64,000 bases of DNA from Halicephalobus mephisto (GCA_009193035.1 SWDT01000016.1:434001-498000), one strand, 5' to 3'; counted from the first letter of the stretch, positions 44,701 through 59,700 are shown. Numbers and translations are program-made. Notes: generated by a model from the letters alone, not told the origin.

Positions 44701-47700
44701 GATAAGGAAAAAGCTGGAGAGACGGACAGTCTTTATTGAAATAATCAGACAATTCTGATTTTTTCTGTTTCATTTATTGTCATCAATCTGGATATGAGTG
44801 AAAAAAATAATATTAGCGCTTTTGAAATTTTTCATGTTGAAAGCCATCATGTAGAGATTAATAGTCATCATGATCGCTTGAATCAATCTGCTAATATTGG
44901 TGGCAATCTGTGCGTCCCGAGGATGCCCCCTAGAGCGAGTTCTGAGAGTAATCTAAATGGGAACAATGAGGGTGTTATCCATGGTTCTACGGCATTCCAA
45001 TTGCTGGAAGAAAATAGATGCAGAAAAACTGGTAAAATTAAATAATAATAATTTATAAAACATAGTTTGGATCTGTCCATTTTTGTCTGTTTTTTAAATT
45101 TTGTGATTTTAATTGAGTATTTTTAGATGAAAGAGATGCGATTCAGAAGAAAACTTTCACGAAATGGGTGAATAAACATCTAAGTAAAGTAAGGAATTTT
45201 TTATTTTTGTCCAATTTTACACTGTTTTCCGGTCATTTTAATTTGACCTTGAAGGAAAATTTTCTTATTTATTTATTACTAGATTAATGGCGCCAGTTGA
45301 GTATTTAGATCAATACTATTTTATGATCTTGATAAGTAACATTTCGCAAAATTATAAGACATCAATGTTCAAATATATTTACGTCAGCTTAAAATGTTTG
45401 GTTTTCTTCAAATAATTGAAGATAAAATGATAAAAAAAAAGAAAACTGTCCCTTGTTAATTGCATATGAAAGAAAAGTGATAAATACATTCATGTTCCAA
45501 AAGAAAACTGAATTGATTGATAACTTTGATGATGGAAATCGAAAGAATTTTGTTTTTTATTAGAACGAAAAAACAAAAGAAAACAAGATGACATAGGATT
45601 AATGGAATTGTATTTTAGTCGAACAGAAAAGTCGAAGATCTCTATGTAGATCTGAGGGACGGATTCAACTTGATTGCACTGCTGGAGGCCCTTTCTGGTG
45701 AAACTTTGGTGAGTTTTAGTTTGATAAGAAGATAATAGGAATCATTAAAGGGAGGAATGTGGTTGAAGGATTTTCTTTAAGTCTAATCTTGTTTTATATT
45801 TTGAACAGTTTTATAATCATTGTTTTATTTTTTGATTGAAGATTTTTTGTTTCTATTTTTGCGTTAGAAAGTTATTTTTGGTTTTAATTTGCAGTTGTTT
45901 ACTTTTTAAATTTATTTTTCGACAAATTTTGCATTTTTTGGAATTTGATGAATTTGATTTTATTCTGATTTTTAGGATTGTTTCATTTATAGTAGGATTG
46001 GGTTTTTATTCGATTATTGGTGAATTTAGTTGAGTCATATTTTGTCCACACCTTTTTTATTTTTTAAAATGTTTTCGATAGTTGGAATTCCGCAAATTCC
46101 AATGGAATCAAAAATTACCTAAAGTTAAATTAAATTAAATATTAAAATTATATGATTTTATTAAATAATATTGAAGTTTTTGTCATTTTATAAATTTAAA
46201 AATTTTAATTATCGCTGAATCCCCGATTTTTTTAAAATTGATTATTTTCCAATGATCGGCATTTCGCCTTGGAGAAATGTGAAAACTAAAAATGCCTCCT
46301 CCTTTTTTCACAAAAGAGAGGAGATGTCAACGTGAAACCAAAAAAAAATTAAAATTGAATGAAATTGAACCGGTTTCTCTCGTTTTTCGACTGCATGCCG
46401 CGCAAAGCAAAATGTAAGGACTTCACTGATTGACGAAGTAATGGGAGAAACCGCAATTATTTGAATTATAGAATCAAATCGGAAATGTTTTTAGCTTCCG
46501 TAAAATCGCAAAAATTTGATCATTTTGTAGAATTGGGAAGAGGTAGATGAAGGTCAAAGATGCGATTAGGAAAAGGGATTAGGGTTAATTTGTTTTTTTC
46601 AGCCGAGGGAGAACGGCTACACCCGGTTCCATCGAATTCAAAATGTGCAGTACGTTCTAGAGTTTCTCAGGAAGAAAAATGTAAGCAACTATTACAGTAA
46701 TAATAACGAAACAAGGAGAGTTAATGAGGATGAAATTTCCGAAAAGTACAAATATTTAGAAATTGATGGATAATTAATTTTTGTTACTTTTTTAATGGTC
46801 GGTTTCATGTGGAAAGTTTATCACCTCATTAACAGGAAGATGTACGTTAGGCATGATGGAAATTTTGGATCATATGAAGACACGATTGTGTTTTTATATT
46901 TTTACACTTGTGCTTTCATCAGATTGTGCCAATTAACGTGACATGCTTGTTGTCTCTCCTTGGAGTTTTTTGATTTTTTATTCAGGATTACCTTGGGAAA
47001 ATTCTAGATCAAAGTAGTGAATATCCGTCCCGAAGATATTGTGGAAGGCAATGGCAAACTGACTCTGGGTCTCATCTGGACGATCATCCTCAACTTCCAG
47101 GTTTCGGTTATTAAACTTCGTCAAAAAGAAGCAGCTTTGGCTAAATTAGCCCAAGCTTCGAGCCATTATAACGATGCTGCTGTGATTATAGAACAATCTA
47201 GATCCTCTTACTACCATTCTACCAATGGAGCTGCTTCTTCTACTTCCGCTTCCAAGAGTGTTGTGGAACGCGAGGTTTTTTGTTTTAACTTAATTTTTTT
47301 ATCCTTTGCTAACACGAGCCAAACATGCCATTTTAAATTTTTCCTAGCATTTTTGATTTTCCTTGCCATAAAAGGTAAGTTTAAAATTTTATATTTTATA
47401 TTTTTATGAATTATTTTGAGTATTTTTTGTGGAATGTTTATTTTTCGATCTCTTTTAGAATTTTATATTTCAAAATTTTTACAACTTTCGATTGAACTAT
47501 ACTTGTGGGCTTGATTTAAAATGTGTTTTGAGGAAAACTTTTTAAAAACAAACATTTTATAGTTTTCTGAAATGATTCCCAGATTTTGTTTTTTATCTTT
47601 TACTATATATTTTTATCCATGTCTGAATCATCGGAATTTTGTCTTAATTTCGTTTATTTACTGATATCATGGAATGTTCAAAAATGGCCAGAACAACTCC

Positions 47701-50700
47701 CGAAAGTGATAGAACATCAACACGGGCGTGGTCGGAAATTATTTTTTGAGCCAACGCCTAAGGCTGAAATTGTACGATTAAGTTTTTTAAATGATTCTAG
47801 AAAATTTTTTTCAAAAAAACAAAAAAAACTTTTGAATGATTTTAAAGTATCTAGACATGATTACTCATCTTTTGCGATTTTTTTGACTGTATTTGATCCG
47901 GTAATTTTATGGAAAAACCGGTATCGTTTTCTCGAAAAGAACAACGTAGATGAATTGTCCTGTAAGGAAATCGCCTATGGCTGTGGCCAAATAATCGGGC
48001 GTGGTCCAAGTTTTGAGCTGTCAAATGTCCTCGGGGAAACTGCAAATTCTTGTACAGATTCCAATTGGAATGGAACAAGAAACGAAAAAGAGAAGAGAGT
48101 GTCAAGGTCGTCATCATATATTTCCACAACTAGAGAAATAAAGAAATTGCCCAAATTGGTCCGATTGGCATGTTTGTCCAGTCATGACATATCAAATCCT
48201 TGCGTAAAATCAGTTTTCTTCATCTCCCGGAATGATTGTGGTATAACCTTTTCTGATTTTTCGTACGTCAATAACAAGAGACAACGAGTAAAATGTGCGC
48301 GACTCCGCCTACGGCTACCACAAAGCAGTTTTGCGGGGAGAAACAAAGTTTTCGTTCTTCTTGCCTTATTCTGTTTTCGGTCGTCGTTGTCAGCAGTTGC
48401 ATCTTCTGAATCTTGTTCATCAACATCCTTAAGTTCTGATTGTCCCTGGTTTTTAAAATCGAGAAATCATCTACAGAATCTTTTAATTTTTTGGATATAT
48501 ATTTGTTGTTTTTTATTATCTACTGTGATAATGTTCAAAACTTCGAAATCGTATTCCAAGAAAGCGAGTCATAAGAGAGAAGTCACTGGAGGAGCTTCTG
48601 GAGCTAGTGATTACCACCATATCCAGGGTAGTAATGGAGGACCGTTTGTGACATCCCCACCCCCGAGTGTCAGAAATGGATCAGTCAGAAACGAAGCAGC
48701 CTACGGTCACAGAAGTTCAAGTGCCAGCAAAACAGAAGGAAAAGGAGATTATTCCGAAAGTCATTACGTTCGAGGAGCTGGTGGACAAATGGTCCCAATC
48801 AATACAGATCGTCATTACGATTCCGCCGCTTATGGAGGACAAGCATTCAGTGAAAGTTCCGCTTATGAAACTCACGAACATTACGAGAGAAAAATCAAAA
48901 AGAAGACCCGAGGAGAACGTGATCGTCGTGCCAACGGATTCAGCAATGGATCCCTCAGGAAGGTTGGTGTCCACATAGATAGTATGCACACTATACACGT
49001 AAATTTGCATTATATATTTTCATACATAATACGTACCATAAAACACCATATATCTTCATACAAAATGCAATATATACTGTACATTTCATACATAACACAT
49101 ATTACAGTATATACTGTATAAGTTTATATATGACCTATACTACAGTGTATATCCCGATATATTACTGTTTTTATATACAATATATTACAGTGTATATTGT
49201 ATAAGTTTATATGTGACATGTCGTGATATATACTGCGTATCTTTATGTATAATGTATATAACATACATCTTCATATATGGTGATGTATGTTGTGCATTTT
49301 TTTAATGTCTATTATTATATATACTGTGTATTTTACAGAGTATATATGTAAATATACATCGTATACATTTATATATGGTGTAGTCTGTGGTACGTGGTAT
49401 GTGTTTTTATATATAATGTGGATTACGATATGTGTATACTTCCCTGTCGAGGACTTTGATCAGGAATTTGTTCGTTTTTGACCGCTCTTGGACTTGAATT
49501 TTCCTTAATCTTCTGCAATCGAATCGATTTACGTGCCTCACGTTTATTTCTTTTTTCTAAGTAGGAATTGTAGACATCTGGAGAGAAACGTCGCTTCTGC
49601 AAGCGCGCGAACCATTGATCCGATGATCAAACATTTGCTTCGCTGTTTTCTCGATAATTTCAAGTGAGGATCGAAGAATAGTCAAGAAAACTTGCCCAAA
49701 AATTCCTCGGGGTTCAAAAGGCAACAAGTTTGATCTTGTTTTAGGTACACAAAAAATTTTATTTGTTTTCATTTTGTTTTCATCTAGAGTTACTCAAGCG
49801 GAAGAGATGATCTAATTTCATATCATAGATTTTCAAATTATTTTGACCACCTGGAGGGGCAAAACTGGAAACTTTTACTTTCGGAATTTGTACAAATTCC
49901 TACGCAATTTGAAACGATCACTTTCATTGTCTTTTATTGTATTGTCTTGATTCCCGCTGTTGAGAATTTCTATTTGTCTTCTGAAGATAGGGAAAAACTA
50001 AAATTAAAAAGGGAATTCTGAAGATAAAAACGAGAATTCGAAAGGTAGGGAAATGGCAAGGAAAATCACAATGCACTGTGTGTCGAACCTCTGAGCAGGA
50101 GTCAAACTTTCGCTTCGAGACAGAAGCGAACTCGTCTTGCACATTCCTGCTGGTGTGATGTGTGGATTTTCACTATCTATCTTCCCCTACTAAAATTAAC
50201 ACTTGAATGTTTCAATTTTGGCTCGATTTCACTTCCCTAATTGAAGTTTAATTTTCTGCCTCCAACAACAATTTATAGGTTTCTGAAGTTCTTGCTGCTA
50301 ATGACGGAATCACAGCAAAAGAAGCGCTTCTTCAATGGGCCAAGAAAGTTACTCAAGGATATCCTGGAGTCAATGTTACCAACTTTACGAATAGCTGGCG
50401 TGATGGTCTTGCTTTCAATGCCATTCTTCACCGGTACAGACCAAACTTGATCAATTGGAATAAGGTCCATGCCTATTCGCTTTATTAACAATGTTCTAAC
50501 TTTTTGTTTATTATTTTAGATTAGTGACCCAAGTGTTCCACCTAGAGAAAGACTAGGAAACGCCTTTGATGCTGCGGATTCTGAGTTTGGAGTCAGCAAA
50601 CTTCTGGATCCAGAAGATGTGGATGTGCCTAATCCGGATGAAAAATCGATCATTACCTACGTGTCTTCGCTTTATAACGCGCTTCCTCATTTGGATGAGC

Positions 50701-53700
50701 TCAGCAAGGTCAGTTTTAACTTTATCACTCTGAACCACTCTAATTCTAAGAGTTACAAACTAACAATAGTGTGGATAGTATGTAGATTAACTTTCTTTAT
50801 CCCTTTTACTCTCTTCTTCTCTACATTCCTTGGGTGTGCCGTGTATCACTGGCATGGCTGCATCACTCACAGTATTTCAAAGATTTTTAAAATTAAAGTT
50901 GAACTTGCTTGATTTGCTGCGTTATTGCGCTGATATGCTTTTTGCTGTGATTTGCTTTGATTTTTATATAAAAGCAAATCTCACGCATTACAGTACGAAC
51001 AAGCAGCTAAAGATTACGAACAATCAGCAGCTGAATGGCTTGCTTGGACCAGAAGAGTCACTGAGCTTATGCACGATAAAGGAAATCCACAAGATAGTTC
51101 TGAAGTAAGAAAACTCATGGAAGAGTTGGAAAGATTCAAAAATGAAGATTTACCGCCAATGGAAGAAGAAAAACAACGGTTGTTTGATTTGTATGATGAA
51201 CTTCAAAAAGCTTTCAAAGGAACAGAATTTTGGAAAGTTCCACCTGAATTGAAGCCAGAGAAATTGGAAGAAGCTTGGCAGGATTTACTAAAGTCCATGG
51301 ACTTTAGAGGAGATATGCTTAGAGAACAAGCAGGAATACAAGTAATTTTTTTGAACGCTTTTTTAGTTTTCCTTCGCGATTGCACTTGTCCGTCCATTGT
51401 CCGGTCCGAGTACTAATACCGTATTTTATCTGTCTTGTCTTATCCGTTCAAGTTCAAGTCAAAGTCGAAACGAACAAAGTCATCCTATGTGCTGATGACA
51501 CGATCAAATCCCTTGTCAGCTCTTTGGTCTTCTAGGTTCTATTTTTTTCTTTCAGGACTTGGATTCTTCTAAATTCCAGGGTAACATTGATGATATTATT
51601 TCTCGTTTGACTCGAGGAATCGGAATCGTTAATGAGAAGCTGGATTTGATTCTGAAGAGAATTGAAGACATTGAAGCCCGTGCAGACTCCATGGATCAAT
51701 CCGAAGTCAAAAAAATTGTTCAAGAAATTGTTGATGATTTGGGAGCATTGGAACAACCAATTAATGACTTGTTCGACGATGTCGATATTTTGAAAGCTCA
51801 AAATCATCCGAGAGCTAACGACTTTTACAGACAGTAAGTAGTTTTAGATTAATTTTAATTAAAAAAATGAATACGTATTTAAATACAGTATATACTCAAA
51901 TCTACATTTTCGACAATTTCTACTTTTGTTAATACTTTGTAGAAATTATTAATTTTATTCAAAAAATTAACTTTTATTTGAATGTGAGATACGTATTCAA
52001 ATTTATATTTTTTTGACAGTGTTTATTTTTGGTAATGTTTCATATAAAAATTATCAATAATTTTCCAGGGTATATGGACTCCATCAACGTCGTTTGGCTT
52101 ACTTGGATCGTTTGGGCAAAGGACTGCTCTATAGACTTGGAATCTACACAGATTCTCTCCATCGTCAACGAGCTGACAGAACCATATCTGCTTTTGAATC
52201 CCTCGAGGAAGCCATCCGTTGGGTCAGAGAACGTCTTGAACGTCTTAACAACATGGTATTCCATGAGGATTTGGAAGCTCTGGAAGAACTCTTTGAAAAA
52301 CATAAGCTTGACAACCGCGATATTCAGGATTTCCATCAAACTGTCAAAGAATGTATTGCCAGACAGGTAAAAATTATCATTATGTTTGTTTATAAATTGT
52401 GATATTTCAGGCCGAAGTTTCTGCTGAAGATTCTCATGAATATTGTGAACTTCTCCGAATTTTGGAGTCCGAATACCAGCAACTTCGTGATCTTTCTGCT
52501 GGACGTATGCTTGACCTGGACTCTCTTATTGCGTTCATTAGAGCTGCTCAACTTGAACTTATTTGGATTCATGAACGCGAAGATATTGAAGTCAGCAGAA
52601 ACTGGTCCGACATTAACCAACTCGACCTGCCAATGCTCCAGAACTATTACAAACAGGTGAGTTCCTCCCCTCGTTTATTTGCAAATAGCAAGTTTTGCAA
52701 TTTTTAAATGTGAAACTTGCCTAAGGCAATATCGGAAATGTACATTTGATATTTTTAAATTATTTCGTCGCCTTTGACGAAAACAAACCCGTTATTTGCC
52801 CACGAAAATTCAAATGATTTGAAAGTGTCCGCAATTTTTACGGGGAAAGAGAAATAATGACAATAATGAAGATAATAATTATAGCTTTTGCATGAGATTG
52901 AACTTCGAGAGAAGCAATTCAATGATGTTCATAATCAAGGAGCAGCTTTGATTAATCAACGTCATCCTGCTAATGATGTCATTGAGGTCTATCTGCGGTC
53001 ACTGCAGAATCAATGGGATTGGCTTCTCGGTTTGACCAAATGCCTGGAAGGTCATTTAAGAGATGCATTGAATCTTAAATCCGTATGTTGTTAATTTAAT
53101 TTATTTTTAATTATTGTTGATTGTAGTTCCAAGAAGAAGTTACTGTTATTGAGGAATGGATCAAAACACAAACAGAATATCTTGAAAATAACTACAATAG
53201 AACTGATTTCACTGTTGAAGAAGGAGAACGTTGGCTTCGAGAACTTAATGAGATTAGAGAAATTATTCAAAAGTACCATAACATTTTGATGTCTTTGGCT
53301 GAAAGATCTGCTCATATTTCTCCTCTCTGGCAAAGAGGTGAGAGAATTCGTCAACCAATGAATGTGACTGCTTGGTGTGATTACAAGGGCAAGGATATAG
53401 AAATTCGTCAAGGAGATGATTGTACTCTTCTTGATAATTCTGATCTTCTTAGCTGGAGTGTCCGAGGAGTTGATGGAGTAACAGCTCAAGTTCCTTCTGT
53501 TGTTTTCAGAATTCCTCCTCCTGATCCACAGTTGACGAATCTTCTAGCTCGGTTGGCTGCTCAATTGGATAAGATGAGAAAACTCTGGGATAGGAAACAT
53601 AGAATGATCCGTTACAACATGATGATGTCTACAATGAAATCCATCCAAGGATGGGATTTGGACACATTCCTCAGTTATCCTCCAGAACAAAGAGATGAAA

Positions 53701-56700
53701 TCATCAGAGCTCTTAATGATGATGTCAATAAGCTTCTTTCTGAAATGGATCCTAATGATCCTTTGGCTTTGCGACTTAAAGAAGAACTCAAGAAGACCAA
53801 TGATCACTTCCTTGACCTTCTTAATCAATCTCTTCGAGGACCTGACCCAGATCTGTCCAACCAGTTTGACAAGGCCATTGCAGAGCTCCTGAAGAAACTC
53901 GAAGAAGCTTGGAAGAAACTTAACGAAAGAGCGGCTGAACCCGTTCCTAGGAACTTGGATGACTTGGAAAGACTTGTCAATGATCATAGAGCTTTTGAAG
54001 ATGCTCTTCAAGCTTTGGACACTGATGTCTCTAACGTGAAGGAACTTTTCCGTCAATTACCAAACCCAACTCCTACTCAAAGAGCTAACCATGACTACCT
54101 CAATTCCCGTTGGGAAGATCTCTGGGAACTTTCTAGAATGTATGTTGAGAGACTTAAGCTCCTCCAACAAGTTCTTCAAGGAATTGCCGAAGTTACCGAT
54201 ATTGTGAGAAGACATGAAATCACTCTCAGCTCTTTTGATGACATGCCTGCAGCTCTTGATAAACTTAGAGGAGTTCATAGTCAGTTGTTAGAACTTAACA
54301 TGGTTCTCCAGCAACAAGAAAATATTATCCATTCTTTGAATCAGAATGCAGCTAAACTTCGTCAACATGTCGCTAGAACTAGATTGAACAGTTCTCAGTG
54401 AGTTAATTTTACTTTTTATCTTTAGTTTTTAATAATAATTACTGTTTTCCAGCCATCCTGATATTGACAAGCTTGAAGATGAAGTTTCTCAACTTACTGT
54501 TCGTTGGGATAATGTTTGTTCTCAAGTGGCTGAAAGACTTAAAGTCGCTGAAGAAGCTCAACATACTCAGATGGTTTATCGTAGTCAGTATGATGAGGAA
54601 ATTCAATGGCTTGATAGAGTTGAAAACACGATTAATAGCTTGAGAAGACCAGAACAACTTCGTCCAGAAGAACTTCAAGGACAATTGGATCTTCTCATGT
54701 CGGAATACGCTCAGCTTCAAGAACATACTGCTACTATTGAAGATATTAACAAGCAAGGAGGGAAGTTTATCCGTGATGCAAAGGTAAGTAGACATTTTTG
54801 ATAGAATTTAGCAAAGATTCAGACGTTTTGATAGAGAAAGAAATATCAGTATAGGATAGAATCATATTTCTAAAAGATGCTAGTATAGGGTTGTTTTGTA
54901 AAAGTCCTTTAGAAATATGAATAAGTTCTATATTGATTGGTTTTTGTTTTTTGAGGTAATATTGAATTTATGATGTTCTACTTTCAGAACTATGACAACT
55001 CTCTTGATGTTTTCCGTGATAATATCATGAATATCCATGGTTCCGGAATCAGATCTGAATTTCGTAGAACCGAACCTCAACCGAAGAATGGTGCTCAAAT
55101 TGTTACAGAAGAACTTGAAGCTCTTAATCGTCGATTTGCTCAATTGTCTTCTGTTATCCTCGAAAGGAGAAATCAACTTAATGTTCTTATTCAAAATTGG
55201 AAACGAAAACAACAGGTTGGTTTAAATCCTATGTATCTAGCCCAAACTGTTGTCAATGTTAGTATTTGGAATCTATTCTCGAATATTTGTGCTTTGTTTT
55301 TCGAGATTGATTTCAATTTTCCGTGGTTTCTGGTTTCACAGTTTTGTCGGTCCCGAGTTTCTTGTACCCGATGATCCACACTCGATTCACTTTGAACACG
55401 GGGAAATCCTACAAATTTCGGTATAGGACTGGAATCTCTGCACTTGCGCAATTGGAATTCATTCACTTTCAGTCCAAAGATTTTTCTGGGTTTTTAAGAA
55501 CTCCCCAAAATAAACATTAACTTCTTTTACTACATTCGGAAGGAGTTAGGATTGAATACGAGAAAGTGGAAAATCTTGAAAAATGATTAGGGTGAAAAAT
55601 GGCTTTTAAAATTTGTTTTTTGAGATGTGAATGTGGTTGGAAATCCACAAAGATTCTCTGAAAAGTGGATTTTGGAGTTACTTTTTCTGAATCATAATTG
55701 TTTGGGATTTTCCACTTTCTCGTCTTCAATCTCTTTTTAAGGGCTTACAAAGTGTGGAGGTGCTTTTGTCTTGTGCTGTCCTTGACTTACTGATGCTTGA
55801 CTTTACTAACTTTTGTCACCTCATTTGTATCCACTACGTTCTAATATCCCCCGAAATTAACCTTGGATAATAATTGTTTAATGAATATAATTTCAGCAAA
55901 GTAAGTTGCTTGCCTTTTTTCTTTTTTCAGTTAAAGCTATTTCTGTTTGCGTGTTTTGAGCTTGTCTTGAACTGAACGGATTTTGATCCATTTTTTCTTT
56001 ATTGACCAGTTGACTGACATGAAAAATTAAATCGCTTATAAAGTATTCTTCTCCAAGCCTCTGCCATCGACCGATTCTTGCCTCTGAAAGCCCGCTTGAT
56101 TGACTAATCTGGGTTAATTTTTATTATTTTTAACCTTGTTGAAAGGTTATGAAAAGTCAAGAGAGTGAATGAAATCTTTGCAAGTGTATGGTATGTCTGG
56201 TCTTGCACTCGTTTCAGAGAGTGAATTTTTTTGAAGAAAGATCTCGGGAACAAGAAAGAATCATCAATATTGAAGGAACCCGAATAATGCATTGACAAAG
56301 AGTATTGGCTTTTGATGCTATAGCTCTTATGAGTTTTGCTGTGTGAATTGATTTGCATGCTTCCCTTTAGGAAGAGGAAGAACGTCGAAGGGCAGAGGAG
56401 GAGGCAAAAAGAAGAGCCTTCGAGGCTGCTCGATTAAAAGCGCTTGAAGATGCAGATCGTCTTAGGAGAGAAAGAGAGGCGGCAGAAGCTGCTAGAAGGG
56501 CAGCAGAAGAGGCTGAACGTCTTAGGAGAGAAAGAGAAGCAGCTGAAGCTGCTAGAAGAGCAGCAGAAGAAGCAGAACGACGTAGAAGAGAGGAGGAAGA
56601 ACGTCGTCGAAGAGAAGAAGAAGAACGAGAGCGTCGTCGGAGAGAAGAAGCTCTCAAACCTAAGGTTTGCAATCGCTTTTTATAACTTTTTTTGTTTGGT

Positions 56701-59700
56701 TATTAATTACTCCTTATTTTAACGTAGAGAAACATCAATTGGAGCTGCTTTTAAAAGAAATTACTTAATTAAGTAATATTCTTTTGGAAGATTATGTTTT
56801 TTCGGTTATCCCAATTGCTCCTGGTTCTGATTTCCCGCTTTTGTATTTGACGTGTGGGCTCTGCTTCTTGAGTCGTATTGCCTAAGGCAATGAATGACCT
56901 AGACAAAGATACTGCTTGCTCTTTGATGTGCTCGCAACGCCGCAAAAGTGGAGAAAAGTAGAGAAGAAGAGAACAAAAATTAAAAAAATGAAGTTTTTAG
57001 TTAATTAAATTTATTAATTTTTGCTTTTAGGAACCTAAAATCAATGTTGCTCAACCTGTTCAACATGCATTTGCTGCTGATGAGTACGATACTTTTGATA
57101 CATTGAGAGATGCTCCTGATGTTGCTAAAATGGCTGAACATGAGGATGAAATGCAAATGTATCAGGAAGAAACTGTTACTAAAACTCAATTCTATGAAAT
57201 GGAAGGCATTCTTCACAAACAAACAGGGGAAATTCTTACTTTTGTTGAAGCTATTCGTCAAGGACTCCTCGATCTTTCTAGTGGGGCTGGTGAATTCTTT
57301 GATCTTGTTTCTGGATCTAAGATTTCCCTCGAAAAAGCCGCCGAACTTGGATACATCAACGCCGATGTTAATGCTCTCTTGAATTCTCGTCATGGCATTC
57401 GTCATCCGGATACTGGAGAAGAATTGACTTTGCTTGAAGCTATCCAGATTGGTCTTTATGATCCTGATAGTCGTCAATTGAGAGATATCCACACTGGAGA
57501 GATTCTCGGAATGCTTGAAAGCAAGAACATTTGTGACATGAACACTCAACGTCAACTTATCAAGCAAGGGATTTTGAAACTTCCTCCAATTTCCTTGGAG
57601 AACGCTATTCAACAAGGTGTCATCAACACTGAAACTGGACAATTCACCGGAAAATTCTCCGGAGAAATCATGAGTATCCAAGATGCTCTCTACAATGAGT
57701 ACATCCAACTTTCTGGACAGAGCAATCCATCTATGGCTGTACCACTCTCAGATGTCATTGAAGATGGACTCATTGATGCTTATTCTGGTGAATTTGTTGA
57801 CAGGAATTCCGGCGAAAAATTCACTCTCAGACAAGCTTTAAGTGGACAGAATAAACTCATCAGTGAGAGAGTAAGAGAAATTGTCAATACTCAAGCTAAT
57901 CAGAGAGTCACTGTTCAAGAAGCTATTTTGAAGAATGCCATCAACCTTAGACAAGGCAACTTTACTGATTTGGCAACTAGAAACTCTCTTAACTTAAGAC
58001 AAGCTTTCGACAATGGTTTCATCTCTAAGCCCATGACATTGACTGAAGCTGTCAATAAAGATGCTGTTGATTCGGCTAATCGCTTTGTTGATAGAGGAAC
58101 GAAGAACAGGTATACTCTGCTCGAAGCTATTGCTAACGGTGTTATCGATCCGGATGTTCGTCATATTGTTGATCCAGATGAGAGAGATGTTGTTTCCATT
58201 GCGGAAGCTTTGGAGAGAGGATTACTTGATGCTCAAGGTAGAATCAATCTCCGGAAAGAACAGAGAACTGTGGATCTTAGAGACGCTCTTCGTGAAGGAC
58301 TTTTGAGCAAGAGAGTCCATCATACCATCTTTGAAGTTAAAGGATTTAAGAATACTCAGACTGGACTTAATCTCAACTTCAATGAAGCCGTTGAAGCCGG
58401 AATCTTGAACGTGCCTTCTGAAAGGGTTGTAGATTTGAACACTAACCACAGCTCTTCGATTTCTGATTCTAGAGTTGTCGATCCTCTTGTTAAAGGTTAT
58501 TTGACCGAACCTTGCGGAATCAAGGAAGGTTCTTATGAATTAACCTTGATTCGTGCTGTGGCTAAAGGCCTTGTTGATCCAGTTAAGGGTGTCATTATTC
58601 ATCACAACCGTGAGATTTCTCCAAGAGAAGCCTATAACAATGGTCTCGTTACTCTTCGTGGAGCTTTGAGACTGACTGCTCTCTTGGATGTCCATCCATC
58701 CATGATGACTCCAATCAAGAGACATGACAGAAAGAAGAGAATCCAACGTCCTGGACAATCTGGAGGAATTGCCGATGATCAGATCAAAGTTACTCTTGCT
58801 GAAGCCATGAAACAAGGACTCATCGATAGTCGTTCGCAGAGATTCCGTCAAGGAAATACTGAAATGAGTCTTCATGACGCTATTAACCAGGGATTGATTG
58901 ATCCTACTTCTGAATGGGTTATTCCGAACAGAAATAGTCAAGTTGGCCCAACGATTGAAGAAAAGACTCAAGAGACTGTCACAGAAACTGGTCAACAGTT
59001 GGCTCCTAAGATTTATCCTGATAAGCAATATGAGGAAAGTGTCAGCACTGTTAAGAGAGTCCGTAGAACAGAAACTTCTGCTGTTGGAGGACCTGGTGGT
59101 GTCTCTGTCTACAGAGCTATCACTGGAGGCAAGGGCTCCATTGAAGTCCCAGCTGAAGGATATCATGTCCGAGAAGCTGAACGTCGGGGAATCGTCGATC
59201 TTTCCTCTGGAATCGTCACTCCTCCAGGTATTGACAAGCAATTGACGCTCGAAGAAGCGTTTACTCTGGGAATCTTGAATCCTAAATCTATCTCCATCAG
59301 AGACCCTAAATCTAACCGTCAATTGAATGCTCTTGAAGCCATTGAACAGAAGATTCTGGATCGTCAAGGATATTTGGATTATCGTGGAAGAAGACTTACC
59401 CTTCAAGAAGCGATTGACGAAAGAATTGCTCATTTGGATGCTGAACCTCCTGCTCATATTTCTGATTCAAACAAGAAAGTAATTCAATTCAGTCAAGGTT
59501 CTGGACCTGTTATGAGTTTCCGTCCTGTTGGACAAGCAGTAATTGAAGAACATGAGCAATCTTGGAGTTTCGATTCTTCAGTTGGACAACTTATTGATTC
59601 TACTACTGGAGAAAGATTGTCTCTTGATGCTGCTCTTAGAAATGGCAGAATTGCTCCAGATGACTTGAGAGTTCGTGATGCATTGACAGGAAGAGAAATG

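Noticed and set aside
56367..56672. Minus-strand 101-codon frame of Leu/Ser/Arg repeats
   Set aside because: Antisense of the Glu/Arg/Ala charged-helix exon, which fits splice sites and phase.
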